Below are positions 54,841-64,000 of a stretch of 64,000 nucleotides of DNA, one piece after another. Below the pieces are notes generated by a model. It was not told where the DNA came from. It searched no databases and saw only the letters and a program-made list of their open reading frames with translations. The DNA comes from Bremia lactucae (lineage: Eukaryota > Oomycota > Peronosporomycetes > Peronosporales > Peronosporaceae). Numbering within the stretch: position 1 is the stretch's first letter; each line of letters starts with the position of its first letter. The stretch spans positions 3,374,244 to 3,438,243 of the forward strand of contig NC_090615.1 of the NCBI RefSeq assembly GCF_004359215.1, in the 5' to 3' direction. Made by a program: the position numbers and the translations under genes.

Positions 54841-56781
54841 TGTAGCTAAAGCGATTTAGCTTAGCTTTCAGGTGCGACGGGAGGGGAACCTTTCGTCCAC
54901 CAAAGTGATGCAACAGTAGGCGACAATGGTCGTCCTGACTGAAGCTCTCTTTTACCTCAGTGGCTAATGAGCCTGTCACGTGGTATGCCTTCATGGCTGC
55001 CAACGTTGACCGCTGAAATTGTGCTTTAGCACTAGACACACTTTCCTGGTGTCTCACCTCGAAGTCTGGTCTGCGCGATAAAGCGTCAGCCAAGACATTT
55101 GACTTACCCGGCTTGTATATAACTTTTAAATTAAATTCAGAGAAGAATGTAAGCCATCTTGCCATTCTAGGCGAGAGGTGCGGTGGGTTTATTGCGGTAC
55201 GCAGTGATGCGTGATCCGTATAAACCACAAATGGTTCGGTGTCCAATAGGTGCACACGAAATTTGACAAGAGCATACTTTATTGAAAGTAGTTCTTTGTC
55301 ATATACGGGTAATTCAGTTCCGCGGCTTTTAAAAGCCGGGACTGATAAGAGATGACGCGGTCAACGCCGTCGTCATCCCTTCTGCATGAGCGCGCTGCCG
55401 ATTGCAAAGTTACTTGCATCGTAGACGACGCTAAAGGGCTTATCCTCGTCTGGTAATGCCAAGACCGGTCTACAAGAGATTGCTTCAGTGATGTGAACGC
55501 ATCATCTTGTTCTTTTAACCAAACCCATTCTGCGTTCTTTTGAAGGAGCTAAAATAATGGTTTAGTTTGCTCTGCATAATTCTTGCTATATTTATTTAAG
55601 TAATTAGCGAGCCCTAGGAATTGGCGCAATCCTTCACATGCCGTGGGATTGGCCATTCCTTTACTAAGTTTATCTTGTCTGGGTCTGCTCGTACACCATG
55701 TGTACCAACGATGCAGCCCAGTACAGGTATCTCAGGGACCCCCATGACGCACTTTTGCAAGTTGACGTACAATTGGGCGTCCTTTAAAGTCTATAACTTA
55801 GCGTCTAAATGATGCTTGTGCGACTCTATTGCACGCAGCCCGTCCTCGGCCCTACTACGCACGAATACATCGTCAAAGTAATGGGACGCGTAGGCACGGT
55901 GCTGACGCATCACGTGAGCCACCACTGGGTTGAATGTAGGCGGTGGGTTTTCCAATTTTAGGGCGTCACAAGCCACTCCCAAAGCATACCGCTTGGGGTG
56001 CTTACTGCCGTTTTGGCTACATCGGACTCCTCTCATGAGTACCTGATACTAGCCATCCTTCAAATTCAACGGGAAAAGATAGTTGACTTTCCCATGGAGT
56101 TCAACAAGACATCTGTCCGCGGGATTGGCGCTTGCGCCGGTACGGTCGCCGTATTCAGCTTATTGTAAGCATGAACCACGCGCCATCCACCTGTGGCTTT
56201 ACGCACACAAAAGGTCGGGCTGCAGTGAGGCGATTTGCTCTCACGCACATGTCCCGCCTTGGCTCGCTTGTCGAAGAACTCATCGATATAATCGACTTGT
56301 TCTTTCGGCAACGGCCATTGCCTGGTCACACAATACTTGGTGCCAGGTTCGAGGTCTATCTCGTGCCCGATGCCCCTATCTGCTGGTAGGCGGCTCGGCA
56401 CTTCTTCTGGGAACACATCACGATGTTTCCACAGAACCTCGAAGAACGGACTGTATCTCAAGGCATTCCAGCCTTGAGCAGCGAACCGTGTATTTGTATT
56501 TTTGTCCGTTCTAGATCACTCTTGTCCATTGTGGACGACGAGCAACAGTCCACCAAGTCCTCTTTTGGAACTGGTGTGACTATTTCGTGGATCTTTCCTT
56601 CCTTTAACTCGGCAAGGAACAGACCCCACGACATTTCCGGGAGATTTACTATCTCCTCGGTAGATTTAAAGACTTGACGGAGCACCTCAACTGAGGATGC
56701 CTCTGCAATTTCGTCTTTGGCGGCCTCGAACACCTCGTTCAAAGGCCCGTCCTCGCTAATAGGAACTGATACAAACGTCAC
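54841..56781 (-). pseudogene. pol: Minus-strand element: RT and RNase H
   Basis: RT lead FEVLWKHRDVFPEEVPSRLP, KSPHCSPTFCVRKATGGWRV and NKLNTATVPAQAPIPR (56461-56066). Catalytic palm HYFDDVFVRSRAED (about 55880; FDD retained). Connection PVLGCIVGTHGVRADP (about 55700). RNase H region with TDHASLRTAINPPHLSPRMA (55220) and the linker YKPGKSNVLADALSRRPDFE. Frameshifts separate these blocks. Close to family B by peptide, so it is probably a family B relative in opposite orientation. Confidence 0.88.
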
Positions 56782-57585
56782 TCTCCGATTGTCACTCGTT
56801 TAGACGTGCCTTTGATCGTCCTAATCTGTCGGGTATTCGCTCTCTGAGTAACGACGAGATTTTTGGGAAGCGGGTGCCGTTGCTCTCCTGGCTAACGCAC
56901 CCCTTCCAATCGCACCAGGCTCTAGGCGCCGTGCCGGTTCATGCGACGCTTGACTTCCTGTCAGCTCATCGTCTGCTGCCACAGGATTTTATGCTCTGTG
57001 CAGGAAATTCGAAAGCATGACTACTTGTCATCGTCCTTTTCACTACCCCAGTCTCCACGAGGTGGGTAGGAATTGGTGACGTTTGACATCCCGTCAACGC
57101 ACCCTCGACTGTGTTCGACACGACATCAGTTACATACACCTCTCGCAGGAGCACACCCCTTCCGGTGTCCTGCGTAGAGCTCGAAACTGTGCGTGTATGC
57201 CAGTCTATCCATGGTTGGTACTTCGCCAACCATGGCATGCCTAGGATGAGGTCATAAAGACTCTCCATTCCTAGCACTGTGAACTTCTCTTTACAAGAAA
57301 AGTCACTAAAGCTGAAAGCGAGTTCTACCTGAACTCCCTCAGAGTTAATGAGTGCGGCGTTCGCTAAAGAACGGTCGCCTCTTCTCGCTTGCCAAACTGT
57401 CAAAGCGACTCAAACATCGCCGGTCTCTTTCTTAGAGCCGCGAGTTTTACAAAATTTTGTGATGCACTCGAATCCACTAGGAGGGTCATCACCTGGTCAT
57501 AGCCTCGTACTTGAGCGCTATAGAGCAGCAGGGTTGATGTCCGAAATTTTAAGACCTCAGGGACTATGCTACCCATTTGTTCCAC
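56782..57585 (-). pseudogene. pol: Minus-strand element: protease and linker
   Basis: SKVPEVL-like lead and TLLLYSAQVRGYDQVMTLLV followed by DSSASQNFVKLAA (about 57480). The canonical DSGAS has become DSSAS, a likely inactivating change. Then come FSFSDFSCKEKFTVLGMESL and DLILGMPWLAKYQPWIDW, and the Thr/Ser linker. Otherwise it resembles the family B protease at 45090-45883. Confidence 0.85.
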
Positions 57586-57988
57586 AACTCTAAAGTTAGG
57601 GGTAGTTTCAGAGTCCGCGTGAGTGGGGCATCCCGCCCCTTCTGCGCTCCTGCATTTCCCGACCTCTCAGTGGTCGATGCAGAATTCATGCGTCTCACAC
57701 GGTGGCTCTTGCCATCACCCTTTAGAAAGGGAGCCCTCTTTCTGGGCGCCTTTGCCCCAGATGAAACCCGGGCATAGCAGCGAGCCATCATATGGCCGCG
57801 CTTGCCGCATTTATAGCAGACAACGTCTGCATTGCCCAACTCCATGGGAGTGGCATCCTCTCGGCCGACGGCTTATATCAAGCTGTCGCCGAGGCAGTTT
57901 TGTAGGACTGCTCCTCAACTAAGGCAATTAGGATTGCCTCTTCCATCGTTAACGACACCTTTCTAGAAAGGGCCTATCGCGATGACCA
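57564..57988 (-). pseudogene. gag: Minus-strand element: Gag C-terminus with zinc knuckle
   Basis: MELGNADVVCYKCGKRGHMM then ARCYARV gives a complete CCHC knuckle, followed by a basic tail (KAPRKRAPFLKGDGKSHRVR). Upstream on the minus strand, partial capsid-end codons (EEAILIALVEEQSYK-like, about 57900-57950) run into the N gap at 57989. Confidence 0.85.
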
Positions 57989-58088
57989 NNNNNNNNNNNN
58001 NNNNNNNNNNNNNNNNNNNNNNNNNNNNNNNNNNNNNNNNNNNNNNNNNNNNNNNNNNNNNNNNNNNNNNNNNNNNNNNNNNNNNNNN
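57989..58088. other. Assembly gap (100 N)
   Basis: Exactly 100 N, probably a gap of unknown size. It hides the 5' part of the minus-strand gag and its LTR. Confidence 1.
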
Positions 58089-58171
58089 CAAACTGCATGA
58101 AAAAGGCGGCAATTCTTCCTCTATGTCATTGTCGTACCTATCGTAAACTCGCGTTTGAAGAGTTGTGTGAC

Positions 58172-58209
58172 TTGTACTGAAACAGTACAAGTCGTAGTGC
58201 CCCGTTACA
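58172..58209 (+). repeat. Family A LTR terminal fragment
   Basis: ACTTGTACTGAAACAGTACA followed by a stretch ending GTGCCCCGTTACA matches the last about 40 bp of the LTR at 63069-63511. It forms the right edge of the retroelement island. Confidence 0.75.
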
Positions 58210-58530
58210 TCTTCATTTCCACGACCAGCATGTCGTTTGTCACACTGGCAACTTCTTTCCTTAGAACATAGTGAGCAACGTGCTCAAAATCCCTTGGTTC
58301 AATCGTCGAATGAATGCTGCGCATCACGGCTGCTTGGACTTCGCCCGTGATACAACACTGCTCGCTAATCTTGCCCTCGTATTGCCTTCTCTCACGAAGG
58401 AATACCGTGATGGCTGACTGACTCCAGGCTTTTAGACTTGGAGCCCTCACCACCTCGAACATGGGCTACGGCACCGCCATCTTGACATCCCCTTCAGAGT
58501 CACACTCGTACTCGTCATTCATGCCCGCAT
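58210..58530 (-). pseudogene. Gag-like or repeat ORF interrupted by the retroelement island
   Basis: The minus strand from about 58525 reads NDEYECDSEGDVKMAVP. From the ATG at 58462 it reads APSLKAWSQSAITVFLRERR, RSIHSTIEPRDFEHVAHYVL and KEVASVTNDMLVVEMK, where it meets the LTR end at 58209. The pattern (short helices, SIEPR) recalls Gag-type proteins of oomycete retroelements, but no zinc knuckle is present. Continuation beyond the island at 43415 is not obvious. Function unassigned. Confidence 0.5.
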
Positions 58531-58564
58531 TGTCGATGCTATAGCTGTACAAATTAAAGAATTC

Positions 58565-58770
58565 TTAATTGCGTTTTGCGCGCTGTTAAGAAATTGCGAA
58601 GTCAGTTCGATTAGGTTGCGTGTTGTTTTCTACTCGTTCTTATGGCTGTCAATGCGGTCGCCGTCGGAGAGTTGCCGTCGAATGAACTCTTCGCCGTCAG
58701 ACGAAACCGTCGGATGAACCCTTCGCCGTCAGATGAGGCCGTTGAGGTCGTCTGGTACGATACGCCACAA
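58565..58770 (+). repeat. Direct repeat flanking the retroelement island, right copy
   Basis: Partner of 43130-43330, with tandem GCCGTCAGA(T/C)GA-type motifs and GAGGTCGTCTGGTACGATACGCC. The order repeat - gag-like ORF - island - repeat suggests LTRs of an older disrupted element (inference). Confidence 0.65.
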
Positions 58771-58834
58771 AAGTTGGTGCAACATTTTTATTCTTTTGGA
58801 ATGCAAGACGAAAGCGCGTCGCCACAATACTAAG

Positions 58835-59773
58835 CGGTATCGTAATATTTATGTTTCTTTAGATGCGATGCTCACCGAATGATTGAAGCTATGGGAGTGA
58901 GCAAGATGTCCAAGACGTAAAGTAAGAAAGCTGTGTATTAACCGGTGAATGACAGATATCATCACTTGCTGTCCAATCAGCAGCTCAAGTACCACTTTGC
59001 TCGTAGGCCTTTTGCATTCACAAAATACGTGGTTTTCCTTCTTAGGGTATTGTCATGACCTCGTTTGCGCTTTCTCGTGCTGGCGTCATTTACGCAGCCA
59101 AATGCCTTTTCAGGGGGCGTAAGGGCTTTATGCTTAAAACAAGGTGCGTTACCGGCTCTCTTTGAGGAGCTCTTTCAGGGATGAAACGCGAAGAAAGTTA
59201 ACTAGCCTTCAAGCCGTTTTTGTGCTCTTGTAATAATGCTAAGATTTCGCAAGCATTCGACGATAGATATATAATAAATTCGACGCCAAGCGTTAAACAC
59301 TTAAACTTTATTCTCGGTCGGCAACAGTAGTCAGCGCCCGAACAATTCCAGAAGTGTGCGCTTACGTTTAGCCAGGGTTTTACACCGTAAGTGCATTAAA
59401 ATCTTTGGAGGTAGCTGAGCCAGCTCGTATCGGGACAAGCATCAATTTATGGTGTTCGCGGTTCAAATCATTTAAGACCATCTTCTTTATTTATAGAACG
59501 TATCTTTGTAATCTTCAGACAATTCATGACCTAAGCTTGTGTGTCGATCTCGCGCCAATCTAAAGTTAAATGTGTTGTTATACCTCGTCGATCTTTGTTT
59601 TGGAGATCTTGTCGAGATTGACAGCCAGCGTCTGTGATTCAAAACGCTTGAATGATTACATGACAATCATAGTAACGACGAACTTGCTATTACTTTAATA
59701 TGTCTGCACTTAATTCTTGCAAAAGTAACTTGCGTAAAACGAGGACAGCGATGGTAATACAGTGTACAAACAC
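58835..59773. other. Spacer upstream of the CAP-Gly gene
   Basis: No ORF with recognisable motifs, no repeats recognised. It should include the promoter of the gene at 59774. Confidence 0.5.
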
Positions 59774-62125
59774 ATGCTTGAAAGCAACAACGACGACGAG
59801 CCAGAGGCGGCGCTTACTAAGGTCAAGGATTTATTGGACGCAACGACGCAGCTAACAATGTCTTCAAAAGATATGGGAGCCACTATGGCTTACGAATTTG
59901 CGTCTACGCTACGATTAAAGGAGCAGCCCAACGAAGATTACGACGAAGTTACACTTAATTACGAAGACGACGATCTGCCAATGCTCGAAAGCGATCGCCC
60001 GTCTTGTGCCACATCACACGATCCAATCACTCTAATGACAACTATGGATGAGCGAACGGATCGGCTAAGGGACCGAGTGCCTGAAGGGGAGCTGCACGTG
60101 TGGGTATACGAAGCCCGTCAGCTATCAGCTCAATGGCCATTAACTGATGCTGTGTATAATAAACACGGGCTCCGTGTGCGATGCACGTTGCTTGGAGCTA
60201 CCCAGCAATCACCGCGCAATAATTTAGGTAGTATGAGTAACCCCGTGTGGCGCCAGTCGCCAGATGAAGCTCGGAATGGCAAAAGTGGACACTTTGCATG
60301 GGCCCTAGGCCAACCAGAAGATGCGACAAGCACCGGCGTTGATGCTACGTTTGAATTGAGTGAGTGTCGGCTTGAAATAAACTTGCTGTGTGGTGAGCAT
60401 CTCGTGGGTTCGGCGTATGTGGAACTCGAGGATCTGCTACTGCCGTCCAAGGCTTGGACGGGCGGGAACCAAGACACTAATGAAGAAACTCGATTAAGCT
60501 CGCATTGGCTTCCGCTCGCTCGTAATGCTGGTTTATTGCAAATTTCTCTTGAGTTTGCGCCGTCACGAGCATTTCAAAAAACCGATGACTTCAAGATGAT
60601 TATCCAAGAACACAAAACTTCGGATGCAAGTCTTGCTAATGCTCCGCTGATCGACTATAATTTACGTCAGCGCAGTACTTGCTTTGAACCGCGGGGTCTT
60701 GCAGCACAGTATCTACCTGTCCCATGGCACGATAAACTTGACCTTGCACCGAGCAACTCTAAAAAAGTTAGAATTACTAGCACTGGTGGAGTCACGATGT
60801 ATGTTCCAACTCAAGAAAAGATTGTGCCGTCAAATGACAACAAAAATGCAAGCACAGACGCATCCACGACATCTTTCGGTCGACTAACTAATGACGAGCA
60901 AGAGCAGCTTCTGGATAAGCAATTATGGGACTTGTATCATTATGGCATATCCGACGCAGCTCCCAAAGTCAAAGATGCAAACACGAATGTCGATTTTACA
61001 AGCAAAGTTGAGCCAAATCGCTTTAATTCATCCATTTCTAGTCGTCATGCCAGTACATGCGCTAGTGACGTCCTGGCGTATAATGAGCTTATTCAGGATA
61101 TGGAGGGCGCATTGCAAATAAAAAAGGAGCTACGTCCGACTTCGAACGGGAAGTTCGCAGAAGTCGAGCAAGATCAACCTCAAGTTGTAAAAATTACGAG
61201 ACCAAAAAGCCCCATAGCGACTCCCCGCAAACTGCACCAGAAATTCCGTCGACTAAGCAAATCGACACTGAATCTCATCAAACCTCTTGATCGTTTGCAT
61301 TCTTTCTGTCACGATGCAAAAGCTCGTGCTAGCAACAGTAGCCTTGCAAGTAGCTCTTCAATCGAGCATACGTCAAGGCGAAAGAAAGCCAGCAGCCCCA
61401 AGAATTCAACTGTCAGTCCAGAACAACCTTTGGCATTAAAACGGGACGGCATTGTTCTGTTTGATCCTCAAAATCTTTTCTGTCGAGTCCCATTCCAGCC
61501 ATCAACGTCACGTGACCAGGCGTTAGAAGCAACTGTTAAGACCGAACAAGCTGCAGAAGCCGGACCGAGGCGCCGATCACTTCCTGTCAATACACTTGCA
61601 ATACAAAGTAAACAAACACAGCAGCAGCAACGAAAGCGCTCTTTACGACCTCTTGTCGAAAAGTGCCATGGAGAAATGCAAGCATCTTTGCTTGCGAACG
61701 TGGATCCTCCATTACTCAGTCGTGCTCAAAGTGGGTCGCTTCACTCGCTGACGGATGTGTATCTCCCAAAGAATGGCGATGTCCTCGGCGTGCCAGTCAT
61801 GACTGCTGCTAAGAAAAGTTTTAACAACCCCGCAACGCAAAGAGGAGCGACTAATCGAGTGACAACAAGACGCCAATTAGGCAGCAATGTCATCTACATA
61901 AATGGTGCACCACTGTGTGTCGGGAAGAGTATTAATGTTGGTAGTGTACCTGGCGTGGTGCGGTACATTGGCACCACACGATTTGCTACTGGAACATGGG
62001 TAGGCATCGAGCTATACGAGCGAAGAGGAGATAATAGTGGTATCGTCGACGGTGAGAAGTATTTTAATTGTGCTCCAGATCATGGCATTTTTATCCGAGC
62101 CAGTCGGTTGGACCTGTCAGTCTAG
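59774..62125 (+). CDS. C2-like and CAP-Gly domain protein (783 aa), probable microtubule-associated
   Basis: A C-terminal CAP-Gly domain (about residues 715-783) is clear: SVPGVVRYIGTTRFATGTWV, GIELYERRGDNSG, YFNCAPDHGIFIRASRLDL. CAP-Gly domains bind C-terminal EEY/F tails of tubulin or EB proteins. The usual GKNDG groove motif is GDNSG here, so affinity may be altered. Residues about 104-255 (ELHVWVYEARQLSAQWPLTD, YVELEDLLLPS, LLQISLEFAPS) look like a C2 or C2-like beta sandwich. Between them lies a long Ser/Lys-rich disordered region with KLHQKFRRLSKSTLNLIK and poly-Gln. The start is the first in-frame ATG (MLESNNDDEPEAA); an upstream ATG at 59751 is in another frame. No introns or lesions. 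Specific orthology not recognised. Confidence 0.88.
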   Translation: MLESNNDDEPEAALTKVKDLLDATTQLTMSSKDMGATMAYEFASTLRLKEQPNEDYDEVTLNYEDDDLPMLESDRPSCATSHDPITLMTTMDERTDRLRDRVPEGELHVWVYEARQLSAQWPLTDAVYNKHGLRVRCTLLGATQQSPRNNLGSMSNPVWRQSPDEARNGKSGHFAWALGQPEDATSTGVDATFELSECRLEINLLCGEHLVGSAYVELEDLLLPSKAWTGGNQDTNEETRLSSHWLPLARNAGLLQISLEFAPSRAFQKTDDFKMIIQEHKTSDASLANAPLIDYNLRQRSTCFEPRGLAAQYLPVPWHDKLDLAPSNSKKVRITSTGGVTMYVPTQEKIVPSNDNKNASTDASTTSFGRLTNDEQEQLLDKQLWDLYHYGISDAAPKVKDANTNVDFTSKVEPNRFNSSISSRHASTCASDVLAYNELIQDMEGALQIKKELRPTSNGKFAEVEQDQPQVVKITRPKSPIATPRKLHQKFRRLSKSTLNLIKPLDRLHSFCHDAKARASNSSLASSSSIEHTSRRKKASSPKNSTVSPEQPLALKRDGIVLFDPQNLFCRVPFQPSTSRDQALEATVKTEQAAEAGPRRRSLPVNTLAIQSKQTQQQQRKRSLRPLVEKCHGEMQASLLANVDPPLLSRAQSGSLHSLTDVYLPKNGDVLGVPVMTAAKKSFNNPATQRGATNRVTTRRQLGSNVIYINGAPLCVGKSINVGSVPGVVRYIGTTRFATGTWVGIELYERRGDNSGIVDGEKYFNCAPDHGIFIRASRLDLSV

Positions 62126-63068
62126 GCGGTCATTGGCATTGCGGTAGCACAACGATGGCAGTCATTGTGAGTGGAATATAGCCTTGTGTTTTCAGGCCAT
62201 CTTTGTTTTCCGTTTAGTATCGTTTGCAAAAAATCAAGCACATCGCCGAAGCTTTGAAAGCCTTGTCACAATCAAACTTGGAGCTGGCTTGTCGTATTTT
62301 TATTCCAAATGATTATGGCCATTGCCAGTTTAAGGCAAGAAAGAAGCCTGACTTTGACGGCCTCTGCACTATGACGTTTTTTAGATGTGCAAGCGGAGTG
62401 AATTATATGTACAATTTTAAATAATGTCATTCCATAAACCCTTTGGTAGTGTGATAGCTACAAAGCGTCGAAGGCCGCAATTGACTTATCGTTTTTCTTT
62501 GATGTTTTCTACATAAATAAATGGAACCGCCTTTTGGTTATTACCTTTGTTTTAATTAAATAAAAACTACACATTAAAATAACAACATGAAACATTTTCA
62601 TTATTACGCTACATCGCAAAATTAATAATTATTCCTTTCGAGTCGTCTTTAGATCCCTTTTTGAACTTTGGTACCCCCCAAATTACAGTTGGGAGCCGGT
62701 AGCCGCCCCTACCTCGGTATTTATGAGTAGCGTAATGATAGCAACTTGTTGATGACTAGAATATATATTAAGAAACCTTTATGCAGGCCTTCCCAGCTTC
62801 AGTAGCTCGAAAGGCCTGCAAAAAGACTTCGCAATATTTGTGTAATTTTTTTGTTTAATAGCAAGATACTTGTAAAATACGAGCGAAAGCCGACAAAAAC
62901 TGAAACATAAGGATATTGTGGCTTGCTTGCGCTCATGATGGGCACAATAAAAGCACAAAGATTCGCCTATTTGAAAGGTAAGCATGCACTTCCGCAAAAG
63001 TTGGTAGAAGTGAAGTTAAACAAATTCACCATAAGCTTGACCTCCAAAGACTATCTAACATGCATGGA
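62126..63068. other. Spacer downstream of the CAP-Gly gene
   Basis: AT-rich. A 66-codon ORF at 62224-62424 has no motif and is doubtful. 62890-63068 is a copy of the dispersed repeat at 3040-3205. Confidence 0.55.
62890..63068 (+). repeat. Dispersed repeat, copy 2
   Basis: Aligns by eye with 3040-3205 (GCTTGCTTGCGCTCATGATG, GCACTTCCGCAAAAGTTGGT, CTAACATGCATGG). The family A LTR begins directly at its end. Confidence 0.55.
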
Positions 63069-63511
63069 TGTAATGGGGCGAATCGTTACATGAAATTAAA
63101 ACTTAAAGGTTGCTAATTAATATATCATCTAAAAGGTTGATAATATTTGTAGAATATTATATTACAAAGTAATATTCTAAAAGCTTATCCATTGGTAGAT
63201 ATAGGCCATTATATCTACTTGCTCTGCGGTCCAGTCAGCGCTGGACGCGCGCAAAGTGAGATATATGTAAGACTTTTATAACATGTTTACTATTAGTATT
63301 TAATTAAGTTAGTATATAGATAGAAAACCAGAAGAACTTAATTATATTAAATACAGTTATCTTTTAACCCTCTTTAAAGCAAGTGTTTTAAAGAGAGTAT
63401 TCCTCTGCACGTACTAGTGTACGTGAAGTGACGTGAGGCACCACTCGCACTGAGGCAGTGCGAAGTGGAGACTTGTACTGAAGCAGTACAAGTCAGTAGT
63501 GCCCCGTTACA
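63069..63511 (+). repeat. Family A 5' LTR (443 bp)
   Basis: Begins TGTAATGGGGCG and ends GTGCCCCGTTACA. Its body matches the other family A LTRs. The following PBS position reads TAGTAGCACTTTG, one substitution from the consensus TGG start. Confidence 0.85.
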
Positions 63512-63561
63512 CCTAGTAGCACTTTGAAGTACAACCAAGGACCACAGTTCCATCAACTAAC

Positions 63562-64000
63562 ATGGACATGTTAGATGATAATGGAAATACGCATCACGTT
63601 TCGCGTGATAGCTACTCCTTTCTAAGTGACATAGAAAGGAGTGCGGTCGAACAAATGAGTTCGACCGTAGGGAGCGATGCCATCTTGGCCATGCTGTCCG
63701 GTTTGGACAGAGATGCTCTCTATTCAGCCATCGCCAAAATCCTACAACATGAACTTGACGAGGCGAAGGAGAAGGTAGCCTTGCTTAATCAGCAAGGCTC
63801 TCAACAGGCTGAACTGTTGAGGCTACAACAGGTACGGACCCTTATACCTATGATGACGCACACGCGTCGTCCCGAAATCTTAAAAATAGACATCTCGAAG
63901 TATGGGAGGGTCGAAGGAGACTACATCTTAAAATGGTCTGTCGAGTTGGACGATGCCATAAGGGCTCGTCACATCGTCGACGAGCAAACGCAAGTCGCAT
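63562..64000 (+). CDS. gag: Family A gag, open to the window edge
   Basis: ATG at 63562 encodes MDMLDDNGNTHHVSRDSYSF and continues through SAVEQMSSTVGSDAILAMLS and DISKYGRVEGDYILKW to ELDDAIRARHIVDEQTQVA at base 64000 with no stop. This is the N-terminal third of Gag. Together with an LTR in correct spacing (50 nt), it is the 5' end of a possibly coding-competent element continuing outside the window. It differs from the minus-strand Gag at 113-1243 at scattered residues. Confidence 0.9.
   Translation, partial: MDMLDDNGNTHHVSRDSYSFLSDIERSAVEQMSSTVGSDAILAMLSGLDRDALYSAIAKILQHELDEAKEKVALLNQQGSQQAELLRLQQVRTLIPMMTHTRRPEILKIDISKYGRVEGDYILKWSVELDDAIRARHIVDEQTQVA

Noticed and set aside
1..64000. Secreted effector genes (signal peptide plus RXLR-EER or Crinkler motif), expected in plant-pathogenic oomycetes
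   Set aside because: No ORF showed a convincing signal peptide followed by such motifs.
1..64000. tRNA, rRNA or other structured RNA genes
   Set aside because: No cloverleaf with recognisable A and B boxes or rRNA core sequence was noticed by eye; a covariance-model scan would be needed to exclude short ones.

Overview
The window looks like a gene-island segment of a repeat-rich oomycete genome, most likely a downy mildew or Phytophthora relative. Reasons: eukaryotic housekeeping genes with short GT-AG introns (53-84 nt), long AT-rich spacers, and many Ty3/gypsy and Ty1/copia retroelements whose proteins resemble oomycete elements. Species is inference. Two runs of N (17069-17860 and 57989-58088) show this is a scaffolded assembly.

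Host genes are few. A cysteine dioxygenase lies at 4822-5457 (+). A giant UTP20/DRIM-type ribosome-biogenesis protein lies at 28765-37768 (+; one 61-nt intron). A 78-aa unknown ORF follows at 37846-38082 (+). The anaphase-promoting-complex subunit CDC16/APC6 lies at 42630-39770 (-); I reconstructed nine exons for it, with consistent phase. A C2-like plus CAP-Gly protein lies at 59774-62125 (+). These genes share no operon-like logic; they are islands between retroelement clusters.

Elsewhere the window is mostly mobile DNA. Region 1-2500: family A Ty3/gypsy 5' end (-) inserted beside copia remains. Region 6883-12240: a family A element (+) joined to the RT of another Ty3 element. Region 13.8-21.4 kb: fragments of at least three Ty3 families and a duplicated family A gag-protease flanking an assembly gap. 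Region 21376-26733: a GC-rich, decayed copia element with both LTRs. Region 26.8-27.8 kb: a MULE transposase relic. Region 43416-58209: a nested island in which family B (LTRs 43456-43987 and 51252-51764) is inserted in a family A LTR with a 5-bp target duplication, next to a second family-B-like element on the opposite strand. Region 63069-64000: LTR and open gag of a family A element running off the edge.

Four observations about the retroelements seem most worth following. (1) Family A gag-pol carries a textbook -1 frameshift cassette (A_AAA_AAT, short spacer, 11-bp bulged hairpin), repeated in three copies. (2) A protein-like antisense ORF with a coiled-coil and an RS-rich tail overlaps the chromodomain end of pol, in at least two families, and ends at a comparable place just after the integrase GRLK motif. 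(3) The copia PBS is complementary to the anticodon loop of a CAU tRNA, implying half-tRNA priming as in Drosophila copia. (4) A perfect 30-bp inverted repeat with a 7-nt loop sits in otherwise unassigned DNA at 13134-13200.
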